This document shows positions 33,298 to 40,237 of a stretch of 43,746 nucleotides of DNA, piece after piece; position 1 is the stretch's first letter; the number at the start of each line of letters is the position of its first letter. A program made the translations under genes and the position numbers. The DNA is from Smithella sp. (GTDB lineage: Bacteria > Desulfobacterota > Syntrophia > Syntrophales > Smithellaceae): assembly GCA_018056685.1 (NCBI GenBank), contig JAGPFC010000001.1:196178-239923 (forward strand). Direction: 5' to 3'. The notes beneath the pieces are model-generated. The model had not been told where the DNA came from. It made no database searches and worked only from the letters and a program-made list of their open reading frames with translations.

Positions 33298-35100
33298 ATG
33301 TACGGATGGATTGGTTGTTATTTAAGAATTGATCTGGGCAGCGGGACCGTACGTAAGGAAGCCCTCCCCGCCGATCTCGCCAGAAAATATCTGGGCGGCC
33401 GCGGCCTCGGCACGCATTTCATGATGACCGAGGTGGATCCCAGGATCGATCCGCTGGATCAGAAGAACAAACTTATTTTTGCGGCCGGGCCTCTTTCCGG
33501 CACGAATGCTCCGTCCGCCAGCCATTATGACGTGGTGAGCAAAGGGCCGCTCAACGGAACCATTGCCGCTTCCAGTTCCGGGGGCTTATTCGGTCCCATG
33601 CTGAAATACGCCGGATATGACATGATCATCTTCGAGGGCAAATCCCCGAAACCGGTGTATCTGTGGATCTGCGACGATGTGGTCGAAATCCGCGACGCCG
33701 CTGACATATGGGGAAAGACGGTTCCGGAAACAACGGCAGCGATCCGCGCGGCCACGGACGAAGAAGCCAGCGTGGCCTGCATCGGTCCCGCCGGCGAGAG
33801 ACAGGTTCTGTTTGCCAACATCATGAATGAATGCGGACGAGCGGCGGGCCGGAGCGGCGTCGGCGCCGTGATGGGCTCCAAAAATCTCAAGGCCGTTGCC
33901 GTGCGGGGTACGGGCGCCGTGCGGGTTCCCGATCCCAAGGCATTCAGGGAAGCCGTCGTTAAAGCGTCGGCGAAGATCAAGGCCAACAGCGTCGGCGGTC
34001 AGGGATTAAGAAACTTTGGAACGGATGTCCTGGTGAATATTCTCAATGAACTGGGCGGCCTGCCCACCAGAAACTTCACCGATGGTTATTTTCCCACGGC
34101 GGACAAGGTGGGCGGCGAATCGCTGGCCAAACAATTACTGATCCGGCCGCGGGGTTGCTACGCGTGCATTATCAGCTGCGGGCGGGCAACGAAGGTGACC
34201 AATCCGAAATTCGCCGGTCAGGGAGAAGGTCCGGAATATGAAACGGCGTGGGCTTTCGGTCCGGATTGCGGAATCGACGATCTGGATGCCGTCACCAAAG
34301 CCAATTACATCTGCAACGACTACGGCATGGATACGATTACGATGGGAAGCTCCGTAGCCTGCGCGATGAACCTGTTCGACAGCGGATTCATTACGACAAA
34401 AGACACGGATGGCATCGCCCTGAACTTCGGCAATACCGAGGCCATGGTGGAAATGGTGAGAAAAACCGCCGAGGGCGAAGGTTTCGGAAAGAAACTGGCT
34501 CTGGGAAGCTACCGCATGGCGGAAAGTTACGGACATCCCGAATACTCCATGACCTGCAAAAAGCAGGAAATGCCGGCCTACGATCCGCGGGCCATTCAGG
34601 GTATCGGATTGAATTTTGCCACGGGAAACCGCGGCGGCTGCCATGTCCGCGGCTATACGATCTCTCCGGAAGTTCTGGGACAACCGGTAAAAATGGATCC
34701 GAGAGTGACAGAGGGAAAGCCGAAACTCGATATTACGTTTCAGGATCTGACCGCCGCGCTCGATTCGTCCGGCATGTGTCTGTTCACCACGTTCGGTCTG
34801 GGGGCGGATGATCTGGCGGAACTGCTCAGCGCGGCAACAGGCATTAACTTTACAACAGAAGAATTCATGAAGATCGGAGCTCGTATCTGGAATCTGGAAC
34901 GCCTCTTCAACCTCGAAGCCGGATTGTCGGCGGCGGATGACAAACTGCCGGAGCGCATTACCAAAGAACCCATTTTGACCGGGCCGTCCAAGGGATTGGT
35001 GAACCGGCTTGGTGAAATGCTGCCGGAATATTACAAGCTGCGCGGATGGGATTCCGCCGGCGTGCCGACAAAGCAAACGTTGACGGACCTGGGATTGTAG
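33298..35100 (+). CDS. aorB: Tungsten-dependent aldehyde:ferredoxin oxidoreductase, catalytic subunit
   Basis: 600 residues. Oxidises aldehydes to acids or, in reverse, reduces acids using low-potential electrons or H2. The 4Fe-4S ligands C287, C290 and C294 (CYACIISC) and C494 (DSSGMC) sit at positions close to those of the archaeal enzyme. Other family marks: KYLGGRGLGTHFM, FAAGPLSGTNAPSASHYDVVSKGP, GCYACIISCGR, and AGRSGVGAVMGSKNLKAVAVRG near 184-205. GAGGAGG precedes the ATG. Middle of the aor operon. Likely role in a syntroph: interconversion of fatty or aromatic acids and aldehydes; substrate range not deducible. Confidence 0.96.
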   Translation: MYGWIGCYLRIDLGSGTVRKEALPADLARKYLGGRGLGTHFMMTEVDPRIDPLDQKNKLIFAAGPLSGTNAPSASHYDVVSKGPLNGTIAASSSGGLFGPMLKYAGYDMIIFEGKSPKPVYLWICDDVVEIRDAADIWGKTVPETTAAIRAATDEEASVACIGPAGERQVLFANIMNECGRAAGRSGVGAVMGSKNLKAVAVRGTGAVRVPDPKAFREAVVKASAKIKANSVGGQGLRNFGTDVLVNILNELGGLPTRNFTDGYFPTADKVGGESLAKQLLIRPRGCYACIISCGRATKVTNPKFAGQGEGPEYETAWAFGPDCGIDDLDAVTKANYICNDYGMDTITMGSSVACAMNLFDSGFITTKDTDGIALNFGNTEAMVEMVRKTAEGEGFGKKLALGSYRMAESYGHPEYSMTCKKQEMPAYDPRAIQGIGLNFATGNRGGCHVRGYTISPEVLGQPVKMDPRVTEGKPKLDITFQDLTAALDSSGMCLFTTFGLGADDLAELLSAATGINFTTEEFMKIGARIWNLERLFNLEAGLSAADDKLPERITKEPILTGPSKGLVNRLGEMLPEYYKLRGWDSAGVPTKQTLTDLGL

Positions 35101-35113
35101 GAGGAAAGCACAG

Positions 35114-36328
35114 ATGAAATACGTAATCATCGGAGCGGGTCCCGCGGGGCTCCATGCCGCGGCGATTCTGCGTCGTGTTGATTCCGGAGGGGACGTCACC
35201 CTGCTTTCCGGCGAGGCGACGCCCCCCTATGCCAAGATGGTGCTTCCCTACCTGCTGGCCGGACTGATGGAAGAAAAGAACTTATACCTGCCCGTGCCGG
35301 ATGGCGTGAATTTCCGCACGGGCTGTAAAGTCGCCCGGATAAACACAGCACAACGAACACTGGAAACCGTCAATGGGGAGACTGTCGGGTATGACAGGCT
35401 CCTCATTGCCACGGGCGGGGTTCCGGAACGGCCGGTCATCAAGGGCAGCGATTATCCCTTCGTGCTGACCATCCGGGATCTTCCCGATGTACAGCGGATT
35501 CAGCAACTGCTGAAACGAAAAAAGAAAAAAGGCCATGCAGTGATTGCCGGAGCCGGTCCCGTCAGCATGGAAACCGGCGACGCCCTGCACCGTCTGGGAA
35601 TGAAGATTACCCTTATCGTCACGTCCAACCGTGTTTTTTCGACCATGCTGGATGTTCCCGGCGCGGCCGTCGTGGAAGATCATCTCCGTAAACAGGGAGT
35701 GGATGTTCTCAAGGGTGAGGATATTGTCCGCATCGGCAGCCGGGGAAAGGTCACGCTGAAATCCGGAGCGATGCTGGACAGCAGTCTTGTCGTTTTCGGC
35801 AAAGGCGTCAATCCCTGTGTCTCCTTCCTTAACGAGAGCGGCATTGCCGTGCGGCGCGGCATTACGGTCAATGAACATATGGAGACAAACATTCCTGGAA
35901 TTTTCGCTGCCGGCGATGCCGTGGAAACGAAGGACTTGGTTGTCGGCGATCAGAGGGTCAACGCCCTCTGGCCCACGGCGGTCGAACAGGGACGGATTGC
36001 GGCTTTGAACATGGCCGGGATTTCGGCAAGCTATGACGGAAGCCTTTCCCGAAACATCCTGCGGGTCTTCGGCCTGTCCATCTTCGTTGCCGGACAGGGA
36101 CGGGCGGACGGGCCGGAAATCAAGGTTTCCACCGGCGCCGGGCTCTACCATAAGATTGTTATGGATAAAGGCATCCTGAAGGGTTTCATTTTTATCGGTG
36201 ACGTCCGTCACGAAGGTCTCTACAGGGATATCCTTCAGAGGAAGACCGGCGTGGGGCTTTTTGCCGATGCTCTTCTCCGGGGAAGTTTTACTTACGGACG
36301 CTTCCAGCGCCGGGCGATGCGAATTTAA
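35114..36328 (+). CDS. aorC: FAD/NAD(P)-dependent oxidoreductase subunit of aldehyde oxidoreductase
   Basis: 404 residues. N-terminal FAD site GAGPAGLHAAAILRR, NAD-binding site AVIAGAGPVSMETGDALHRLG, and the second FAD motif GIFAAGDAVETKD. Pyridine-nucleotide-disulfide oxidoreductase fold but without a redox-active CxxxxC pair at the N-domain. In the three-subunit AOR it passes electrons from the FeS subunit to NAD+. GGAGG precedes the ATG 13 bases after the aorB stop. Confidence 0.9.
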   Translation: MKYVIIGAGPAGLHAAAILRRVDSGGDVTLLSGEATPPYAKMVLPYLLAGLMEEKNLYLPVPDGVNFRTGCKVARINTAQRTLETVNGETVGYDRLLIATGGVPERPVIKGSDYPFVLTIRDLPDVQRIQQLLKRKKKKGHAVIAGAGPVSMETGDALHRLGMKITLIVTSNRVFSTMLDVPGAAVVEDHLRKQGVDVLKGEDIVRIGSRGKVTLKSGAMLDSSLVVFGKGVNPCVSFLNESGIAVRRGITVNEHMETNIPGIFAAGDAVETKDLVVGDQRVNALWPTAVEQGRIAALNMAGISASYDGSLSRNILRVFGLSIFVAGQGRADGPEIKVSTGAGLYHKIVMDKGILKGFIFIGDVRHEGLYRDILQRKTGVGLFADALLRGSFTYGRFQRRAMRI

Positions 36329-36348
36329 TGTGCGGATGAAACGAAACA

Positions 36349-37083
36349 ATGGCTGAATATAATATCGATCGTTATCAGCGCCAGATCACTCTTCTGGGTG
36401 AGGAAGGACAGGACCGTCTGCGGCGCGCCCGTGTGCTGGTGGCGGGCGTCGGCGGCCTGGGAACCATTGTTACCGCCAATCTTGCCGCGGCCGGCGTGGG
36501 CTTTCTCCGCTTGGCGGATAACGACAGGGTGGAACTATCCAATCTCAACCGCCAGTTCTTCTTCCGGCCCGACGATATTGGCCGGGAGAAGAGTCTGGCC
36601 GCGATGGAGAGACTCAGCATCCTGAATCCTGAGATTCAGGTTGAGGGAATCAGTCAAACGATTGAAAATGAAACGATCCATGAACTGGTAAAAGATATCG
36701 ATCTGATTGTGGATGCCATGGATAATTTCACCGCCAGGTTTATTCTGAACCAAGCCACCTTCAGCCGCCGTCTTCCCCTGATTCACGGCGCCGTGCGCGG
36801 TTTTTGCGGACAGGCGACCACCCTGATTCCGGGAAAAACAGGATGTCTTCAATGCTTTTTCGCCGGGAATCCGCCCGGAGAAATTGTTCCGGTCATCGGT
36901 GCCACGTGCGGCGTCATCGGATCGGTTCAGGCCACGGAGACCATCAAAGTTCTGACGGGTCGGGGCGAACCGTTGGCGGACCGGTTGTTTTTCTGGGATG
37001 GCCGGGCCGGGGAAGGAACAGTCATTGATGCAAAACGCAATCCCCGCTGCATTATCTGCGGAAGTGGCCGATCGGTCGGATAG
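36349..37083 (+). CDS. ThiF/MoeB-like adenylyltransferase
   Basis: 244 residues. E1-like domain: nucleotide loop VAGVGGLGTIVTANLAAAGVG, D and NLNRQFFF, DAMDNFTARFILNQ, and a Cys in VIGATCGVIGSVQATETIKV. Zinc pairs GCLQC and RCIIC. Activates the C-terminal glycine of the MoaD-like protein encoded next, for sulfur transfer into the pyranopterin of the AOR cofactor. The weak ribosome site (CGGATGAAACG) and 20-base gap after aorC fit an operon. A dedicated copy for the tungsten enzyme is inferred. Confidence 0.9.
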   Translation: MAEYNIDRYQRQITLLGEEGQDRLRRARVLVAGVGGLGTIVTANLAAAGVGFLRLADNDRVELSNLNRQFFFRPDDIGREKSLAAMERLSILNPEIQVEGISQTIENETIHELVKDIDLIVDAMDNFTARFILNQATFSRRLPLIHGAVRGFCGQATTLIPGKTGCLQCFFAGNPPGEIVPVIGATCGVIGSVQATETIKVLTGRGEPLADRLFFWDGRAGEGTVIDAKRNPRCIICGSGRSVG

Positions 37084-37097
37084 AGGTGCCGGTGAAG

Positions 37098-37376
37098 ATG
37101 AAAATTACCGTACGAGCTTTTGCCGATTACCGGGAAATTATCGGCAAGGAAAAGGAACTGATCGAGCCGGAAGGAAAAACGATCGGAGAACTGCTCACCG
37201 AACTGGGCGACCGTTACCCGAAACTTCGCAGTGAAATGTTTACGCCGGCCGGAGAGCTTAAGGAATTCATCAATATTTTTATCAACGGTCGCAACATTGC
37301 CTTTCTCAATGACATGGCCACACCCTTGTCCGAAGGCGACATTATTGCTTTATTCCCCCCGGTGGCCGGAGGATGA
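37098..37376 (+). CDS. moaD: MoaD-like sulfur carrier protein
   Basis: 92 residues from ATG 37098; a GTG at 37086 would add four residues. MKITVRAFADYREIIGKEKEL start, beta-grasp pattern and the C-terminal LFPPVAGG with the essential Gly-Gly end. Accepts adenylate from the ThiF-like partner, becomes a thiocarboxylate and gives sulfur to molybdopterin. Last gene of the aor operon. No terminator hairpin was found after it. Confidence 0.92.
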   Translation: MKITVRAFADYREIIGKEKELIEPEGKTIGELLTELGDRYPKLRSEMFTPAGELKEFINIFINGRNIAFLNDMATPLSEGDIIALFPPVAGG

Positions 37377-37500
37377 CCGCAAAGGCTTCCGAGTTTCCCA
37401 TGGTGAAAATATTTTTCCAAAACATGATGTAATCTTTAATTGTCGAAAAAAATATTTATTCCAATTGGTTATTAAACACATCATTGGCTACTTTCATTCA

Positions 37501-37529
37501 TTTACAGGCCCAAACGGTGACTCTATAAT
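37501..37529 (+). promoter_or_regulatory. Sigma70 promoter of the TiaS-like operon
   Basis: TTTACA (37501-37506), 17 bases, TATAAT (37524-37529), a near-consensus promoter 36 bases before the next start codon. It separates the storage operon from the aor operon, so the two are not only cotranscribed. Confidence 0.8.
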
Positions 37530-37564
37530 CTATTGAGGATGTTTTTTTTAACATAAAGGAAAAG

Positions 37565-38296
37565 ATGCGCGTTTATATTGGATTCGATGATACGGATGTT
37601 GTGGATGCGGATTACGGAACGGGAAAAGTCGCTCGTCGTTTTGAAAAAGTTTTGCCGGCGCAATGCAAAATCTGGGGCGTTGTTCGTCAGCAGTTGCTTG
37701 TGGATCCGGCCATTCCCTATACGTCGCACAACAGTTCGGCCTGCGTGGTTGTGGACTGCCCGGATTCGTCTTATATCGATGTTCTGAAAAGCGCGGCCAT
37801 TAAACACATTGAAGCGATGGCGCTTCCCGGCAGCGATCCCGGCCTTTGCGTGATTGTCGAAGGCGATCCGGCTCTGCGGACATTAGAGGATTTCGGCATG
37901 GCCTGCACAGCCAGAGTCGTTACCCGGAAGGACGCCGTGAAGGCGGCGTGCGGCGCTCATCTTTCCGGTCACGGCGGAACCCACGACGGCATGATCGGGG
38001 CTGCGGCGGCTGTCGGTCTCACCGCTTCGGGATGGAGCGGACGTTTTATCGAATATGCAGGATTGAGAGATTTCCCAGATCAGGTGGCAGTCGCTCAGTT
38101 GCTGCAAAAAAATATTCGTGTGATTTCTCTGGACCGGGATGCCTGTTGTCCCCGTCCGGAGGACCTGGTGAAAACAAAAGGCTGGTTAAGGCCCAGACTC
38201 TGGGGGCACGACGTTGTGCTGCCCGTTAAACCGGCAGGCGCGGGTCTGTGGGAAAGTCTGGGAGAAAAACGAAACCCTGACAAAAAGAAGAAATAG
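37565..38296 (+). CDS. TiaS-like protein (agmatidine-synthetase-related domain)
   Basis: 243 residues. It starts with IGFDDTDVVDADYGTGKVARRF, the motif (IG.DDTD...) of archaeal TiaS, and continues with SSACVVVDC, SDPGLCVIVEGD and AHLSGHGGTHDGMIGAAAAVGL, which resembles the TiaS catalytic and agmatine-binding parts. Archaeal TiaS (~420 residues) makes agmatidine at C34 of tRNA-Ile2; bacteria use lysidine, so this shorter bacterial relative must do something else. Length, lack of a zinc/OB part and coupling to a storage-protein gene point to another ATP-dependent reaction, perhaps in metal or cofactor metabolism (inference). AAAGGA precedes the ATG; its stop overlaps the ribosome site of the next gene. 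Confidence 0.72.
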   Translation: MRVYIGFDDTDVVDADYGTGKVARRFEKVLPAQCKIWGVVRQQLLVDPAIPYTSHNSSACVVVDCPDSSYIDVLKSAAIKHIEAMALPGSDPGLCVIVEGDPALRTLEDFGMACTARVVTRKDAVKAACGAHLSGHGGTHDGMIGAAAAVGLTASGWSGRFIEYAGLRDFPDQVAVAQLLQKNIRVISLDRDACCPRPEDLVKTKGWLRPRLWGHDVVLPVKPAGAGLWESLGEKRNPDKKKK

Positions 38297-38307
38297 GAGG
38301 TAAGGTT

Positions 38308-38532
38308 ATGGCCGGAAAAATATTTTATCGCGAAAGAATCAAGGTTGGCGAAAAAGAGAAGAAACCGCGCTTCAAGCTGGTGGCGGTCGCCGGTGTCAAT
38401 ATAACTTTTTACGCCGAGCATCTGAAGAAGAAAGAGCTGGAGGAAATTGCCGCTTCGGTGGGCGCGGATCTGGTCTTAATCAAGGCTCCGAAGGACGGCT
38501 CGCTTAAAGACGAAGAAATTGAAGTCAAGTAA
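38308..38532 (+). CDS. 74-residue conserved-looking protein of unknown function
   Basis: 74 residues, basic N-terminus (MAGKIFYRERIKVGEKEKKPRF) then KLVAVAGVNITFYAEHLKKKELEEIAASVGADLVLIKAPKDG. One strand-strand-helix-strand unit could form a small alpha/beta fold. No Cys or His pair for metal. A strong AGGAGG lies 7 bases before the ATG and the next gene begins 21 bases after the stop, so it is translated in an operon with the TiaS-like and storage-protein-like genes. No family recognised. Confidence 0.7.
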   Translation: MAGKIFYRERIKVGEKEKKPRFKLVAVAGVNITFYAEHLKKKELEEIAASVGADLVLIKAPKDGSLKDEEIEVK

Positions 38533-38553
38533 ACATTTTTGAGGATTGAATTT

Positions 38554-39384
38554 ATGGCACTGTTCAGAGAAAGAGACGGTCGCAGATTGCATGTGAAAAG
38601 CAGGCTCATGGGCGAGAGCCTGGTGAGCAGGCAATTTATGGCAACCCTTGATGTTGCTCCCCAGGAACGACTTTTCCCCGACGTCGACATCGTCAAGATC
38701 GGCGGGCAATCCATCTGCGATCGCGGGGTGAAGGCCTTGCCGGCCGTCGTCAAGGAAGTCGTCGCCAACAAGAAGAAGCACAAAATTCTGCTGACGACGG
38801 GAGGCGGCACACGCAGCCGCCACATTTATTCCATCGGCCTGGAGCTGGGCATGCCGACGGGTATTATCGCCAAGTTCGGCAGTTCCATTTCCGAACAGAA
38901 CGCCCTGCTGGTCTCCACGCTGCTGGCTCCCTGGGGCGGCATTAAAATCGGTCACGATGAAGTGACCAAACTCTACAATTACTTCGGCCAGGATTGCATT
39001 CCCGTCATGCACGGCATGCCGCCATACGATTACTTTGCCCTGCCGGTGGCCAAATCCCGCATCCCCATTCACCGCACCGATGTGGGAACGCTGATCATTG
39101 CCGACCTGATCGGCGCCCGGAGCTGCATCTTTGTCAAGGACGAACGGGGACTTTACACAGACGATCCGAAGAAAAACGGCAAGGCGAAATTTATTCCCGA
39201 AATCAGTGTCAAAGACCTGCTCAAAAAAGACCTCGACGATCTGATTATCGAAAGGCCCTGTCTGGACATCCTGCTCAACAGCGAAGTCATTGACAGGATT
39301 CAGATCATCAACGGACTGGAAAAAGGCAACCTCACCAAGGCCCTGAGCGGCAAGCGCGTCGGCACCATCATTTATCGCTCGTAG
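38554..39384 (+). CDS. Molybdenum storage protein (MosA/MosB)-family amino-acid-kinase-fold protein
   Basis: 276 residues from ATG 38554 with GAGG 9 bases ahead; a TTG five codons earlier is not needed. Amino-acid-kinase/UMP-kinase fold with VDIVKIGGQSICDRGVKAL, ILLTTGGGTRSRHIYSIGLELGMPTG, MPPYDY, RIPIHRTDVGTLIIADLIGA, RGLYTDDPKKNGKAKFIPE and IQIINGLEKGNLTKAL. This order follows MosA/MosB of Azotobacter, which hold molybdate or tungstate as polyoxometalate clusters using ATP. Only one subunit gene is present, so a homo-oligomer is expected. Placed after a tungsten-enzyme operon, it could be the tungstate or molybdate store. A plain UMP kinase is less likely because of the extended N-terminus and the PPYDY..RIP.HR motif. 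Confidence 0.85.
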   Translation: MALFRERDGRRLHVKSRLMGESLVSRQFMATLDVAPQERLFPDVDIVKIGGQSICDRGVKALPAVVKEVVANKKKHKILLTTGGGTRSRHIYSIGLELGMPTGIIAKFGSSISEQNALLVSTLLAPWGGIKIGHDEVTKLYNYFGQDCIPVMHGMPPYDYFALPVAKSRIPIHRTDVGTLIIADLIGARSCIFVKDERGLYTDDPKKNGKAKFIPEISVKDLLKKDLDDLIIERPCLDILLNSEVIDRIQIINGLEKGNLTKALSGKRVGTIIYRS

Positions 39385-39576
39385 CAAAATAAGACCATTG
39401 CAGATCCGCGGAAAGGTTTCGGCATGCGAAGCCTTCCTGTCGCTGAACATGTAAACGATTGTTTTGAGATTCTTAATTTTCAATCCGGCCATTTTATGTT
39501 AGATTGCCACCTACAAAAAACAATAAAGCCTTAAGAACGCCTTGATGATAGAAAAATTACGGGGAGGAATTCAGAC

Positions 39577-40140
39577 ATGAACGCAAAAGGCATTGCTTAC
39601 ATTGTAACAAAATCGAATATGATTGCAGCGTTTGGTGAGGAAAAATGGACGGCCTTTATGGATAAACTCGCCAGGAAGGACAGTTACTTCAGCACCGTCA
39701 TCCTCTCCATCACTCCCATGCCGGTGGATAAATTAATCGTCTGTTTTGATGAAATGTGTATGGAATTTTTCAACAACGACAAAATGCAGTATGGATATTT
39801 CGGCAAGGCGGGCGCCAAAGCGGTTCTGTCGCCGACGGGACCCTACAAGTCGTTTATGCTGATGACAAAGGACATGAAGCAATTTGTCGAGTCGGTGCTG
39901 CCCAAGGTCTGGTCCACCTATTTTGACAGCGGCGTCGCCGTTGCAAAGTTTGAAAACAACGTGGCTCACATCAAGATCACCGGTCTTGAAATCAAATATA
40001 CGTATTTTGAATACCTCGTGATGGGTTACTTCCAGCAGGCCATAAAGATGTTCGGGAAGAAATCGTCTGCAAAAAGGATCAGGAGCCTTGCCGCGGGGGA
40101 TAAAGATATGTACTTTCAGTACGCGCTCAAAGATTCCTGA
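39577..40140 (+). CDS. Unknown ~187-residue protein, paralogue of the one at 8190
   Basis: 187 residues, same length and layout as the product at 8190-8750: MNAKGIAYIVTKSN, EFFNNDKMQYGYFGKAG, VLPKVWSTYFDSGVAVAKFENNVAHIKITGLE, YFEYLVMGYFQQAIKMFG and AAGDKDMYFQYALKDS. GGGGAGGAATT lies before the ATG. Convergent with the U32 copy 2. No family assigned; a soluble sensor-like or ligand-binding fold is possible from the lP.vW.tyfd.G pattern. Confidence 0.6.
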   Translation: MNAKGIAYIVTKSNMIAAFGEEKWTAFMDKLARKDSYFSTVILSITPMPVDKLIVCFDEMCMEFFNNDKMQYGYFGKAGAKAVLSPTGPYKSFMLMTKDMKQFVESVLPKVWSTYFDSGVAVAKFENNVAHIKITGLEIKYTYFEYLVMGYFQQAIKMFGKKSSAKRIRSLAAGDKDMYFQYALKDS

Positions 40141-40237
40141 CCATCCGCGCCGGTGCAGTATTTTTAACGCACTGTAATTGATCCCCGCTTAACGGATAGA
40201 AATACCCGCGCGCCTTCATCCGGTTTCCGCGCTTCCG

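Noticed and set aside
38539..38553. TTG start five codons upstream of the storage-protein gene
   Set aside because: The ribosome motif GAGG is inside this stretch and fits the ATG at 38554.
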